Positions 35,011 through 48,058 are shown, counted from the first letter of the stretch. The stretch: DNA of 64,000 nt from Chlamydoabsidia padenii (GCA_025330725.1 JAIWND010000017.1:620001-684000), one strand, 5' to 3'. Notes: a model not told the origin generated them from the sequence alone. Numbers and translations: made by a program.

Positions 35011-36377
35011 TCAAGGAGGAGACAGAGTAGGAGGGACAGGTTGTTGGGGAAGAGATACAGTCGAGGAAGAAGAGAGATGTTGGTTTTCATGATAATCCGT
35101 GGTTGGTTTGATAATTGTATCGTCACTACTGGCAGTGGTAAAAATAGGAGCTGAGGTAGGTAGCATACGTCCAGTTGAATAATCACGTTGCGATCGCCAT
35201 TTCTGAGGTATGTCAAGAATACCACGCCGGGCATGATGACACCATTCACGAAGACCCAATCGTTGCACGGATAATAAAGCAGCCACCACCAAACCAGCCA
35301 AAAAACCAATACCTGCATTAGAAAAGGCCATCATAGCACCTGTTGTCACCAGCATCACCACCCATTTTTCAGTTTTCTTCTTTTCGTCCGTTTCACCGGC
35401 TACCACAGCTTTTCCAGCAAAGGCCAACTAGAGAGAGAGAGATTAGATATAAGATCGTGATGGTATTCATACATCTTGTTATTATTACCTCGATAGCCGA
35501 TACAAATAGCATCACAGCCAAAATGGATTTCGGGAATAGATCCAGTAAACCCACCAATGAGCTTCCAAAAAGAATTCCCAGTAATAACTTGCATGATCCA
35601 AGAATAATCACCGACATTTCCGAGCGAGCACCGAATCTGTATTGACCAGCCAGTCCACCAGCACCATGACTATATACAAAACAATAAAAAAGCAAGTGAG
35701 TGATCGAGTTACAATATTAAAGGGGGGAAGGATACTTACCAAAGAGGCATGGCACCAAACCAACATTGAATCAAGTTCATCACACCTACACTAATTGAGA
35801 CTTCAGAAGTACCCGAATGTTTATCAGGGAAGAGATCATCAATCAAAGCACAAAGACCAATAACAGAGTTGAGAGCAGTCAAAGGGATCTGGCCTAATCC
35901 AGCATTTACAAAGCCGTCTCGGAATTCCGAGGCAGTAGGACGAATGATGGTATCCGGATAATAACCCCCAATGGTAGGACGAGGAGTAGTAGTTTTGGAG
36001 CCAGCATACATTTGGATAAATGCAAACATCACCCCCACCAAAAACAGAATCAGAGCACTGGGCACCTTGTTGTTATAACAAGAAAAGACAAATAGGAATG
36101 CCAATAAAACCCAAACATAATTGTCAGCCCATTGATCTTGAGGACCTTGCATATTCCAAGATAGTTTAGCCACCAATTTGTATGCTGTTTGAATGAGAGA
36201 GAAGCCTGTTCCCATTTGAATACCTATAATAAGGAAGATGCAAGGAGGAGGGGGTTACTAATGTTTAAATGCCGCCTACAGAATACATACCCCGAATGAC
36301 AGCAATTGGCGTGTAGTTTCCCACCAAGTTGATTGTGCGAGTCATACCCAGAAAAAAGACAATTGCTCCCACGCCTA

Positions 36378-36420
<43 letters not shown>

Positions 36421-37074
36421 CAGATAAACAAAAAACGTTAAAATCATAATTGGGTATATATAACTTCATTGGCTTACCAATTCCGGCCGCCATATTTTCT
36501 GCCATTGTCATTTTACTTGATAATACTACAGCTGCAACGGCTACACCAATTATAAAACATGCGTGAGTCCAGGTACTATACATGCATCATCCTAGTTAAT
36601 TACCTTTCATGGGCTGTACACATACCGGCACTTGGAAGAAGAGACCAGAGAGAATGTTCCATATACCAGTAAACCATAAAGTACTTGTCAGATTGATTTG
36701 ACCACCAATAGCCAAAGAGATCATGATAGGTAAAAAGGTACCTAGATCACCAAGACTACCAGATACCTATACACCGTGAGAGTTATTCGCAATAAGACGT
36801 AATATTAGTCATTTATGTATAATCTTGTTTTCCTACTTACTTCATGGATGTTTAGGTTGTTCTTTAGTCTTGTTAATCGGTTTTTAAGATACATAGATGA
36901 TGGTCCGTGGGCTATTTCTATAAAACAAAACAAAAGAAAAAGGAAGAAAAAATCGAAAAAGAATAAAAAAAAAAGTTAGATCCCAAGAAATTTCCGCTGC
37001 TGTGTTTTGTCATACATACCACTAACCAGTGGCAAAGGAGTAATAATGGTTACAAGATGATCAACGCCGTACAT
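35011..37074 (-). CDS. MOT1-type molybdate transporter
   Basis: Plasma-membrane or vacuolar anion transporter of the MOT1/SULTR5-like branch of the sulfate-permease superfamily, likely importing molybdate. About eight exons give roughly 510 residues. The start MYGVDHLVTIITPLPL at 37074 is followed by the signature GSLGDLGTFLPIMISLAIGG. FQVPVCVQPMK then splices into AVAAVVLSSKM, and TPIAVIRGIQMGTGFSL follows. A second signature, MPLCHGAGGLAGQYRFGAR, spans an intron, and FPKSILAVMLFVSAIE lies downstream. Multiple membrane segments follow, with a polar Ser/Pro-rich C-terminal tail and no STAS domain, as in MOT1. One intron contains a T27A16 palindrome. I found no strong upstream element near the start. 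Confidence 0.9.
36378..36420. repeat. T27A16 palindromic homopolymer
   Basis: 27 T followed immediately by 16 A inside an intron of the MOT1 gene, able to fold into a perfect hairpin. Confidence 0.95.
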
Positions 37075-38022
37075 GATAGGATAGAGGTGATTAGTGCCAG
37101 ATTAGTTGTGATTTGATCGATTGTCAATGCATATTCATCAAGAATTGATACCCAACCTCCGTTTCTAGTCAAAAAAAAAAAAAAAAAGAGACGTCCGCCA
37201 GACTTGTTATTGTTAAAGAGCTTGAGCTTTTTGGTTACTGCTTGTGTCGAATGGTGTAGAGTGATAAAAGTAGTCCATCCAAATACTTTGATCGTCCGTG
37301 TCATTGGTCAAAATACCAAATACATTCACAGTGAGAGTCTCCAGATGATGTGTACGCCTTATCGTTTGACAGCTTTCCCGCCAATAGAGTCATCGCCAAA
37401 CTGTTTAGTTCCAGTCGAACAGTTGCCAAATCTTTGTAGAATGAATAAAATAGAGTAAGGATCATTATCCGGCAATCAGTAATCCAGCATAGCTTTGCGG
37501 GACCCTTTTGTTTCATTAGCAAAAGAGTATAAGTTCCTTAAGAGTTACACCGTCGTCGAATCTTGTTGATATAGGAGGATATAATGTGACATTACGTTTG
37601 TATCCATTAATTGGAGGACTAAACCAAGAATGTAGGTTTTAAACGAGGAGAAGGAGGGAGAAAAAAAAAACAACCAACAATTGGCCAGATTTTAAACGAT
37701 TAAAATGCCGCTCGATCCCCCAAAAATGGATGTCCCCATTGTTCTCTTGCCCATGATTCCGACAACATGTTTACAAGCGTACGCGATAAAAGATGATTAA
37801 ACCCCCCCCCTTTATGTATTAGACAACGTGAGCTTTATTCCAAATGATATAATATACAAATTATTTACGAAGGGAAGATTATTATTAAATGTAGTTCCAA
37901 AAAGTTAAAAGAGCTAATGCATGTATGATATAAAGTAAATGGGGAGGGGAAAAGGGGGATAAAAACATAAATATATAAGAGAATTCAAGTACACTTGTGT
38001 CATCGAGTATGATCGTATTGCT
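37075..38022. other. MOT1 upstream region
   Basis: Contains short unsupported ORFs on both strands, a C-run (~37801-37810) and TTTTAAACGATTAAAATGCCGC near 37690-37711, a loose match to the recurring element ~600 bp from the MOT1 start. A 5' UTR intron of MOT1 would explain the distance but is not proven. Confidence 0.4.
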
Positions 38023-40020
38023 TCACTTGTTATTCATGTTGGTGTCCAATATCAAGTCATTGTTGCCCATAGTGTCGCCTATTGATATATCCTTGTTATC
38101 ACTTGATGTTGAGGTCAAGATTTGCGCATACATATCGTCGTCCTTGATTAGTTGCTGTTCCTGAATGAGTTCACCATCGAGACTATTCCCTCGTTTGTTA
38201 CTATTATATATCAAGGACCCCCCGCGAGGTAGTGGTGATGATTCGCTGAGAGGTAGTGGTCCGGGTATTTCAAACTTTGGTGAGGTTGCTGATCCAATTT
38301 TGTCGCCTTTCATGCCCAAAGTTCGTATTGTCCAAGGTAGCGCCCCTAATCTATAATGACCCGCAAATAGTTAGTATAAAAATGATCCTGATGATTTTTT
38401 TTTTTTTTTTTTTTTTTACCTAGCATAAAACATTTGTAACCTTAAGCGCATCGCTTCTTGATACAAATCAATGACTGTGCGAGTTCCATAGTAACCTTGA
38501 CGCACGTTCCGGATAAAGACATAGAATTCACATACAGCCACCAGTCGGTCCCGGCAGAATCGATCGATGCAAGCCCAGTCATCAAAGTAGGATATCCGAA
38601 AGCGGTAAGGTAGAAAAGACCCATTGTTGGTTTTGCCGCATGCTTGACATCCAGTAAAAACACCCATTTGACCACTAGTACTGAATAGTTCCCAAAGCAT
38701 GTATTTCCCTGCAGAGATCTTGAGAGGCATGTCCACCGGTCTTTTGGCCTGTTCTTCGGCGAATCCATAAGGCGTGTCTTCAATAAAGCAAGTGTCCATC
38801 AGAATGGCTTCGTTCATTTTCCGAGAAGATAGTCGAGATTGAGCACCAAATCGAAGACAAGGATCCACGTCTTCCATCTGACAATGTTTCATAAAAGGAA
38901 TGTTGTGTATCTTCTTGAGAGGTATAGAGGTCTGCAATTTGGCAAAGTCGATAAATTCATCCAAGAGCATCGTATCCATGTCAAGTAAAGAATCCTTGTT
39001 TGTGTCTTGATATTGCAAAGCATGACCCGGAAACAGACCCGCCAAATCCTTTATACCGCGCACATCCGATCCTTCCAGTTCAGTCAGCCCACCAAGAGTG
39101 CCCATTGATCCATTAGAGTTACGATTGCTGCTGCTGCTGCTGTTACTGATATAGTTCATACCACTATTCCTGTTGCTTTTGTTGTTACTGTTGTTTTCCA
39201 TATCCTCCATTTTCAATCGTAGTTCTTGTAATTGCATTTCTTCTGCTGCCAGTCGATCGCGTGATTCCTTGAGTTGATTTTCCAAATGCTGTCGAGTCAC
39301 CTTCAGGTGGTAGATTTCCCGCTTTTCATTAGCCACCATTCCATTAGCTTCTTCAAACAGTCGCTGTGATAAATCTTCTAGTTCGTTTTCCACCATGTCC
39401 TTTGAGTACTGAATTTTTGCCACCCGATCGATATTATCCACATACTTGTCGTTCAGTAGCCGCATGTCACCTTGTAATGCGCAAAAAGCCCGAGTCTTTT
39501 CATCCAATTCCTTCTCCGTTTGCTTTGCTGTAATATGTAGTTGTGACATATCGTTGGCTTGCTCTTTGATTTGTTGTTGTACTTTGTAGAGACGCTGTTG
39601 TAGTGATTGAAGTTCGTCTTGTTGAGTATTGCGTTCCTTCAAGAGATTATCCAACACAGGTACCACACGACCACAGAGACCGCAGAGACGAGGATCCGAG
39701 GACGTCATGATATCATAGCATGGACAACTGGGCGGGGTTGTAGTATTCATCGTTATACCATTAGACCCTGTAGCAGAAGTATCGGTAGGAGGACCACCGG
39801 AGATGGTCGCCGCTGCTTTTTGACTAGTGTTGGTATCAAGAGTGTTGGTGTTATCGTCAGTATAAATGTATCCTTGTTGCTTGTTGCTGGTGTCGATAAT
39901 GTTGTCGTCATTATTGCCGTTTACAGAGCGTGCCTTTTGATGAGAAGAAGACTCGGAATCATTCGTTACAGCACCAACAAGTGTAGGTGAGATTTCAATG
40001 GGTTCTTCCTTTAGATTCAT
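38023..40020 (-). CDS. Rab GEF Sec2/Rabin8-like
   Basis: Guanine-nucleotide exchange factor for the exocytic Rab (Sec4/Rab8), acting on secretory vesicles. There are two exons, 40020-38420 and 38350-38023, giving 642 residues. After a low-complexity N-terminus comes a Cys-containing patch (DPRLCGLCGRVVPVLDNLL). A long coiled coil (~165-300) contains the Sec2-domain signature LSQRLFEEANGMVANEKREI, which is diagnostic. The C-terminal part has the conserved block PFMKHCQMEDVDPCLRFGAQ and a CxxC...CxxR-type region (GVFTGCQACGKTNNGSFLPY) seen in fungal Sec2 homologues. The upstream in-frame extension to 40131 is hydrophobic leader sequence, so I start at 40020. Two TTTTAAATTCCGG/TAAAATCCCGACC elements lie 72-110 bp upstream. 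Confidence 0.92.
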
Positions 40021-40903
40021 ATATAGAATGTTTAGAAGATAAAGGGCATTAATGTAATTGAGAGTGGGAAAAAGAAAGAGAAAGGAAGAAAATTTTAAAT
40101 TCCGGTTTTTATATGGTAAAATCCCGACCACTGGTGTTTACTGCATGATCAAAACTGCTCAATCTGTCAAATTCTACTTTTTCAAATCCCCTCCCCCTTC
40201 AAATCACTATATAGCCTTGCATGCAAGTATATATGTAGTATGATGTAAACCTTTTATTTGTAATCTGCTCTTTGTCAGATTATCATCATGAATTGATATG
40301 TATGGGAAGAGTGCTTTACCGACACCTACGCCAAATACAATCATTATTCACATGTTGATACCAGTGGGGTAACTATCGGCGAAGGAGGTGGTCGTCACCA
40401 AAAGTAGCATCAAGAAGATATATCATGTCAAATCTTACCAGAATTGGTTACCCTTTTTCTTTTGACATGGACTGTGTGTGGGGGACGGATGAATCTTTTG
40501 GTTTCTTGCAATATAGGCCGAACTTCCTTGTTTCCCCTCCAATCAGAGGGACAGGTTGGATAATCGGAATTTTAGCGGTTTCCTTTTCGAGAACAAGATT
40601 TTCTCACTATGAAGGGACGGGCTTCGTTCAACAATGGGAAAGTAAAAAAAGAGAATCATTGCACGTGCCGCTAAAAAGGCTGAGCTCGAAAAAAATGTAT
40701 TTTTAGGATCATTCTTATATTTGGTCGTGATCCCCCTCCTTTTTGTTTTTTTTTTTCTTCCTTTTCTTTCTTTTTACATTTTTATTTCATCTTTGATACC
40801 CTCACTATCATTCTTCTTCCATTGGTATTATTTCCAACCCTTTATTATTATAACCTATTAACAGCAACAACAACAACAAGTATTACTATTCACTCATACA
40901 TTG
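40021..40903. other. Divergent region between SEC2 and PIP5K
   Basis: TTTTAAATTCCGG (40093-40105) and TAAAATCCCGACC (40117-40129) lie near SEC2. The PIP5K side has a CT-rich leader (40738-40840) and CAA repeats. The ORF at 40425-40706 is not supported. Confidence 0.5.
40093..40129. promoter_or_regulatory. Tandem promoter elements of SEC2
   Basis: Two same-orientation copies, TTTTAAATTCCGG and TAAAATCCCGACC, 72-110 bp upstream of the SEC2 ATG. Confidence 0.45.
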
Positions 40904-41040
40904 ATGTCGTTGGCTTCTTTGTCTCACCGTCCTCTTCAAGAACAACCATCCAAACAGTCTTATGTTTCTAACCAGGAACAACACCATGTCTTGGCACCAA
41001 CTGCTGCAACCAATTCTTACAATCAACATCATTACAATCT

Positions 41041-41080
<40 letters not shown>

Positions 41081-43567
41081 GACGACTTTTCTGACGAAGA
41101 TGAACAACGATATACATCTCCTATAGATATGGTGACCGAACCTTTGGAACTATCACCACCCACCACGCCATTACCTTCCACAAAAAGCAACCTTGGGGAT
41201 TCTTTGCGTGATCCTTTAATGGCCACCAATCACCTCAAAACAACAAGGTCAACTGCTACATCTCATGGTGCTATGAAACCTCTTCCTTTTGACGTTCAAG
41301 CCTTACACGAACGAACACTACACCAATTCCACCGGGAAGGCGATGACGATATTACTTTTAAACGACACTCCACTCACGACGCCATTATTCATGCTAAACG
41401 ACGGGATACCACCATGGGAATCCTACCCCTGCATCCTTCAGAATTCGATACATCCACCTTACCATCAATCACTTCAGACTCTGGGGCAACATCCATCAAC
41501 GGTGCTCCACAAAGTGCCAATACCACCAATCCTAACGATGCTGCTGCTACTGTCGCTCGCCATGGATCTACTTCGACACTTACTCGACACAACACTACTG
41601 GTCATGCTCTACAAAAACACAAGAACAACAAAAAACAGGTCACTGAGCTCTCTGAAGACTTTCAAAAGGAACTGACTGCTCGACGAAAGGCCTTCCGACG
41701 ACTCTCTCGCAGGAAAAAGGAAGGGGATGATGATGATGATCGTGTCATGATTGGTACTCGTATTGGTGAAGGACATCAAAACTATGTCCTCATGTACAAT
41801 ATGCTTACTGGGATCCGTATTGCTGTGGGTCGGGTGTCTGCTAAAATGGATCGTGCCTTGACTATTGAAGACTTCTCTGCTGCTCACAAACTGGCTTTTG
41901 ATGTGTAAGTTGGGACTAGAATACTTTTTGATGATCTTACTTGCTGACTTTACTTTTTTATATGTTTATAGTACTGGTGATGAACTCACTCCTGGTGCCA
42001 AATATGATTTCAAGTTTAAAGATTATGCTCCATGGGTATTCCGTCACTTGCGTGAACAGTTTGGTATTGATCCTGCTGATTATCTGGTATGTTTCATATA
42101 CATATATAAATAAATATAAAGACTAACTAATCCCCTTTTCATTCATCTAGATCTCTTTAACAAGCAAATACATCTTATCGGAATTGGGTTCACCTGGAAA
42201 AAGTGGTAGCTTCTTTTACTATTCAAGGGACTATCGCTTTATTATCAAGACCATTCATCATACCGAACACAAGTTTATGCGCAAGATTCTCAAACAATAC
42301 CATGATGTAAGTTGAATGAAAATGAATACTGTAGACATTTATGCATATTTACTAATCATATTACTCTTTTTGTTATTATTATTATTATTAGCACGTCATC
42401 AATAATCCCAATACACTTCTTTGTCGTTATTATGGTCTACACCGTGTCAAGTTGCCTCGTGGTCGAAAAATCCATTTTGTTGTCATGGGAAATGTATTCC
42501 CACCTAACAAGGATGTCCATGAAACTTATGATCTCAAGGTAAGATGACGACAGTGCCAAGAAGAAGAAAAATGAAATTAGGAAAAGAAACACATTGTAAT
42601 CATTTGATTATCCTATTTTTTTTTAAAAAAAAAAAAAATTCGTTTATTCATTCATTAGGGATCCACGATTGGTCGATTACTACCTGAAGAAGAAATCAAG
42701 CGAAACCCAAGTGCTGTCATGAAGGATCTTAACTGGGAAAGCCGTAAAAGGAAACTGATGCTGGGTCCACAAAAAAGAGGCATGTTTATCAAGCAACTTG
42801 TCCGTGATGTTAGGGTAATTAACTGATGATATTGCTTTTGAATAATCCTGACCTCTTTCATATTTGATATTGTAGTTACTGGTGCATTTGAACATTATGG
42901 ATTACAGCTTGCTAATTGGTGTCCACGACATGCTTCGGGGAAACAAAGACAATGTACGAGATTCTACTCTACATGCATTCCAGGTAAATAAATGATTCAT
43001 GAATGAATCACTTTTATTGACTAAACATATCATCTTTTATTATTATTATTATTATTATTATTAACATAGCCGGACACCAAACGTGTTGAACGCCGAGACA
43101 CCATGATGAAACGACGCCAAAGCAAAGCTCAAGTTGTCCGAAAAGCCATTGCCCAAGCTAACCCTGACAAGCTGGATCTGTCCGAACTTCCCGATGATCC
43201 CGAAGAGTAAGTGACCAAAATAAAAAGTGAACATCCCTCTTTTGGTGTATATGTGCACTTTAACTCACCCTTCTTTTATCCTTATAGGCGCCGAAACTGT
43301 GTGTTTTATTCTGACGAAGGTGGTTTCCAGGCAACGGATGAAATGGACCAACCTACTGGTATGCTTTACTTTATGGGCATCATTGACATTCTGACACCTT
43401 ACGACACCAAGAAGAAAACGGAGCACATGTTCAAGTCATTGACCCAAGACAAGGCGGCCATCTCTTCTGTCAAACCCTCCATCTACGGTGATCGATTCAT
43501 GGGCTTCATGGCGAAAACTTTGGAACACAATCAAGATATCCCTCAAGAATACCACATGAGCTCTTAA
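40904..43567 (+). CDS. Phosphatidylinositol-4-phosphate 5-kinase (Mss4-like)
   Basis: Makes PI(4,5)P2 at the plasma membrane from PI4P. Eight exons give about 700 residues. The start is the ATG at 40904 ([18 protein letters not shown]). Residues ~47-63 are a polyglutamine run, and the N-terminal ~250 residues are disordered. The kinase core runs from [20 protein letters not shown] through [40 protein letters not shown] and [15 protein letters not shown] to the DLKGSTIGR motif. [11 protein letters not shown] carries the catalytic aspartate. The activation-loop region and [17 protein letters not shown] follow, with [15 protein letters not shown] at the end. Complete catalytic motifs imply an active lipid kinase. 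An (ATT)n microsatellite lies in the intron at ~43039-43064. Confidence 0.96.
41041..41081 (+). repeat. CAA repeat encoding polyglutamine
   Basis: Pure CAA trinucleotide run inside the PIP5K N-terminal coding sequence. Confidence 0.9.
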
Positions 43568-44026
43568 ATGTAGATGCACCCCACTTTATTTTATCATCAA
43601 TCACTGCACATCTTCTCCCCTCCCCCTTTTAACCCTATTTATTATACTATTATACTATTAGCTTATCTTGATTATATTTTATTGCTTTTATCAATGATGA
43701 TGATATTAACCTTTATTGTATACAAAAATAAAAAATAAACTGTTTTGTGATATTATCGAACATGTATGATCATAGTGTATGAAGACAATGGAGATTAGTT
43801 TTATTTTATTAAATAAAGGGATTACAAGAGAAGGATGTGTGATAAATGCTAATCTACTTGATTTGTTTTATATACATACAATAGACGATCGGAAGATTTA
43901 TGACAGGGAGGATGGCAGTAGTAGTTAGTATGATACATGAGTAGAGTCAAATGTTCAATAATAATAATAATAATAATAAGATATTATGATGGTTGATGCA
44001 GAGGAGGGATAATGATGTATATTATT
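43568..44026. other. Convergent 3' UTR region
   Basis: Between the PIP5K stop and the DR1 stop. Contains AATAAA-type signals (~43727-43740) and an (AAT)n run at 43958-43979. No gene seen. Confidence 0.6.
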
Positions 44027-44700
44027 CTATTGGTTTTGAGCTTCGAACTTTTGTCGTGATTGTGCAAAGAGGAGTTCTTGTTGTCGTAATAGTTCTTCTT
44101 GAGAGATACCAGTGTTTTCCAATCGTGTGCTTTTCTTGTCCCGATCCTAGATATATATATATATTAATAAAACATTAACAAGAGGTTCAAGTGAAGGGGT
44201 ATAGACATGATTACCTTTTGTTGCTTTTTGTGTTCTTTGAAGACATCGTCCACCTCTTCTACATAGTCGTCAAAACCAAGCGCTTGAAGTGATGCCAATA
44301 CATGTTCACCGGCAATAGTCTTCTTGGTTTCCTTTTCACATATTTCATTAGATTCGGAAGCTATCAAGTGGATAAATTCTATATCAAAAAGTGTCAGTCA
44401 GGTGGGTTTCCTTTTTTTTGGGGGGGGGGGATCTTGTGGAATACACTTACCTACACAACAGTCGATCAGTAGATCGCGTGTATCTTTGGAGCATACTACA
44501 TCGTCAGGCATCATTTCATTAATGAGTTTTTGCACAGTAGCTATAATAAAAAGAGGAATCTTCCTATTAGTTTGTTTTCTTGTTTTATTACTATTATTAT
44601 TACTATTATTATTACTATTACTATTAGATTAACTTTTCTTACCTTTTGGAAGTGAGAGATCATCATCCGTAGGAGCCCCAGAGCGTTCGTTATCACTCAT
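44027..44700 (-). CDS. Negative cofactor 2 beta (DR1/NC2beta)
   Basis: Histone-fold subunit of NC2, which binds TBP-DNA and represses or modulates Pol II initiation together with NC2alpha. There are four exons, 44700-44643, 44540-44451, 44378-44215 and 44146-44027, giving 143 residues, the expected size. The histone fold runs LPKATVQKLINEMMPDD, then DTRDLLIDCCVEFIHLIASE, SNEICEKETKKTIAGEHVLA and SLQALGFDDYVEEVDDV. The tail ENTGISQEELLRQQELLFAQ is Gln-rich, as in DR1 orthologues. A GCGGGTTTTGAA element lies 104 bp upstream. Intron 1 contains (ATT/ACT)n repeats at ~44584-44627 and intron 2 a C/G-run near 44420. Confidence 0.95.
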
Positions 44701-45486
44701 GTTGGTAATGTGATAATATAATCGAGGTAGAATGAAAAAGAAGGGAAAAAGAGAAAAAAAAAAAAAAATTGAAATTCAATCCAGTGGCGCTGGTTTTGGG
44801 ATGAGCGGGTTTTGAATCTGAATTTCTGTTTGTTGCTTATTACTTGACGTTGGGCCCAAAAAGCATCCTAATGTTCTATCATTTTAATAATGGTAACAGT
44901 GTTCCATTTTTATGCTCTTGTCTGATTACAAAAGGGCATAGCATAGGTCGACGACAAATAAAGAGTTGACCTGCTTGTGCGGCATTTGAAAATAAAGGCA
45001 TGTAAGTAGGTCGATCCTACACTTCAAATTTGAGAGAGACTCAAATCACAAATAATGATAAAGATAGACAGACACTGTCAATTTCACTGACAGTAACTAT
45101 TCGCCCTCTTTTGAGTACCAGACCTTCCAGGAGACAGGGTACAGTCGAGCTTTGAAATAATGAGTGGCGGCGGGATTTGAAAATAAAGTTTTTCATGCAG
45201 ATTCAACTTTTTGATTTATCAGTAAAACTCAATTGTACAAGACGGATAAATTGGTACGAATATTCTTTAAAATGTGTAGATATCATGGCAGATGCTTTAT
45301 CACCTGTATACATGGAAGTGTTAATAAGAGATCACCCATTCCCCCTCCTCGGTCATATATGACAGATAGCACAGTGACAATATAGATACATAAAAAAACA
45401 ATTCAAGTTTATTAAATGAATGATTTAATAAAATAGGATATAAACTAAATCAACAAAACTATTAGATTTACCAACCAAAAAAGACA
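44701..45486. other. DR1 promoter and an orphan element
   Basis: GCGGGTTTTGAA at 44805-44816 serves DR1. A second, perfect GGCGGGATTTGAAA at 45169-45182 is ~470 bp from the DR1 start and has no gene next to it. The ORF at 45177-45362 overlaps this second copy and is not supported. Confidence 0.5.
44805..44816 (-). promoter_or_regulatory. GCGGGTTTTGAA promoter element
   Basis: Reads TTCAAAACCCGC on the DR1 strand, 104 bp upstream of its ATG; identical in core to the methyltransferase copy at 3220-3232. Confidence 0.55.
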
Positions 45487-48058
45487 TTACTTGCGTTTGC
45501 CTTTAGGTTTTCTTCGTCCTTGAGTGATCACAATATGTTCGGCCCATTCTTGTGGTTGAGCATCGGGTTGTTCGTTGGTCACAGCAGGTGTACCCCAGAC
45601 AGTTTTCGGTTGATGTTGATGTTGTTGGGCTTCCAAGGCAGATATTTCCAAGGCTTCTTTTAGCATCCGGTCGTTTTCCTCCAGAGTCATCGGTTGGTAA
45701 GTTTTGAAAAAGGGATCATCCTCCATCCTGGCCTGTTCTTCCCGTCGTGTATCCTGCACTTGTCGTATTTGTTGCTTTTTGGCGGATATCTTGATGGCTT
45801 TTTCTTCCCGTTTGATCCGATCTTGTCGCTTTTTGTTTCGCATCTTCAATTCACCTACAATCAGTCAAAAGAGTGTTAGTAAATGGCAGTCGATGGATAG
45901 GACTAAATTACCTTGGAAATGGTTGAATGTTTGTTTAGAGACCAGTGGTTTTATGTCAACTTCAATAAAGGTGACATCGCAGGCTAAAGGCAGATGCCCA
46001 ATATATTTGCATCGATGGCGAATATCCTAATCCATAATAGTTAGATACACACATCATTCCACTTGTTTTCGTTTTTATTTTTATTTTGGGGATGGGGTGG
46101 GAGGGGAGTTACCTCTGTGAGAGTCGTTTCTTCTACGCCTCGAGTTTTGACTTGAAGTACAGGAGGGAAGTTCTGGTAATCGCCATATTCGTACTTTAAA
46201 ATCCGAATGTCAAGTGGGTGCAAGTAGATATGTTGTCCATCCTTTGCCTGGTAAAAGTAGAATTCAGTAGTAGGGCTTTGTCGTTGATGCTGTTGTAGCT
46301 GACGTTGTTGATTTATCGTCGTGTTTGATCCAGTAGTTGTAGTCGTCAAAGAAAGAGTATCGTCTGTTCCAGCACGCTGCAAATGATGTTGTTTATAAGC
46401 TTCTGGGATGTCATCTTCATTTACTGGATCTGATGGTCTGTCGATGATTTGTGGTGCTGTTGATGACTTTACAATTGTGTCTTCCTTTTGCTGGTGTTGG
46501 CGAGAGTACAGTGATTGTCTTGTTTTGGCTTGCTCCAAAAGATGTTCCGCGGCTTGCACAGCATTTTCCAAGGACTTGTTCGAATACATGGCCCCAATAG
46601 CTTCAGCTTCCAACCCCAGTTGACGCAGTCCAGCTTCAATAAAAGGCATATCTTCGGTTGATCCCCATTCCTTGGCGTCCTTGAGAGCTGACTTCAATTC
46701 CCGAATATCACGATCGTTCTCCATAAGAAGGTAGTCAGGACTAGCAAGCATGAATCTTCCGAATAGCATGACATTTGGTGTAAAATGCCATGGCATAAGA
46801 GTCAATGAGGTTGTGTCACCACGATGCTGGTGTTTGTTGTATAAATCATCATCAATTGGCCAGGTGTCGGATAGTGGAAGGGCCAATGTGGATTTGCTGG
46901 ATCGTTGCATCAAACATAATTCAACAGTATCACCTTCAGTCACATTGATAAAGTTGGTAGCTGTTGTAGTAGTAGTAGAAGTAATAGTAGTCCCATTTAA
47001 TGATGATGACGATGATTCAGTAGTTGATGATTGAGTTGGTCTTGAAACGGCAAATGGATGGACACTACGGACACTTTTTAGATCCTTGGCATAGACAGAT
47101 TCCCAACAGATTGGACACTTCCTCCAACGCTTTTTAGGTTCCCGCAGATCAAGGTAGTGAAGGATACAATTAAGGCAGAATGCATGTCCGCATTTTGTAA
47201 CACGCGCAGCAGTTGGAGGTGACAAACAGATAGGACAAGATAATGCTTCTTCACCAGTAATTAACTAGTATAGATAAACAATGAGTCCCAAAACGTTATA
47301 TATTCCCCCTTTTTTCTTCTTCTACTTACCACTTGTTCAATGTTATCCCAATCAAAACTGGAATCAGGTTCGATGATATTGGCAAGATAATTTCCAAAAG
47401 GTTTGACAACGAATCGGAAGCTGTCAATTAAAGAGAGCGCGTTAGTCTTTCTTGTTTCATTTAAATGCCATTATACTTACTTTGCATTCACAAATCGTTC
47501 TTTGTTGAAGGGTTGATAAGTGGTTGGTTTGTGTCGACGTGGTGTGTAAGAGGGTTGCTGTTGTCGTTCCGGGAAAGAAAAACTGAGCAGATGATTCAGT
47601 GATACACGCCCCTTTTTGTCGCCAGTGTCTTGATGACGATGATGATCTTCGATCTAACATAAAATACATACAAATGAGTATCAATCAAACCCACCTTCCT
47701 CCTCCCCCAACCTTTTTTTCTTTTTTTCTTTTTTTTTCTCTTTTACCTCCAACATGTCAGATTGTTCAGTAGAAGAAGAAGAAGAGGCATTTCGAGGATG
47801 GCGCCTAGTTTTGTTCTTGACTGCGGTAGGATTATTGCCTTTATTACTATTAATTTGATGATGATGATTGGTTGCACCAGCAGCCGGGGCTGTAAAACGA
47901 GTCCTTGTTGATGATTGGGCTTGACGAGGTGCATTATTGTACGATTTCCCATTTGGTTTTGCTGAGGACGATCCGCCTTCTTTAGTGTTGGTGTTGTCAG
48001 CTAAAGCAGTAGTAGACGAAGACGAGCCAGGTGTAAAAGTAGGTGCGTTTGCGTTCAT
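45487..48058 (-). CDS. RING finger protein RNF10/Mag2-like
   Basis: Probable RING E3 ubiquitin ligase of the RNF10 (yeast Mag2) family, implicated in ribosome quality control by 40S ubiquitination. Six exons give about 740 residues. The low-complexity N-terminus (MNANAPTFTPGSSSSTTALA) leads to a conserved block, KPTTYQPFNKERFVNA, then SFDWDNIEQVLITGEEALSC. The RING is CPICLSPPTAARVTKCGHAF then CLNCILHYLDL and RKCPICWESVY, giving a C3HC4 pattern. Downstream conserved blocks are LMPWHFTPNVMLFGRFMLAS, HPLDIRILKYEYGDYQNFPP and HLPLACDVTFIEVDIKPLV. The C-terminus is a basic coiled coil ending RRKPKGKRK. Its ATG overlaps the stop of a 100-codon upstream ORF by four bases. Confidence 0.93.

Noticed and set aside
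37050..37522. Short ORFs on both strands upstream of MOT1
   Set aside because: They overlap each other and the MOT1 first exon on both strands and have no family character.
40425..40706. 93-codon ORF in the SEC2-PIP5K divergent region
   Set aside because: No recognisable motif and it lies in promoter DNA of two well supported genes.
45177..45362. 61-codon ORF on the + strand
   Set aside because: Overlaps an orphan promoter element; no homologous pattern visible.
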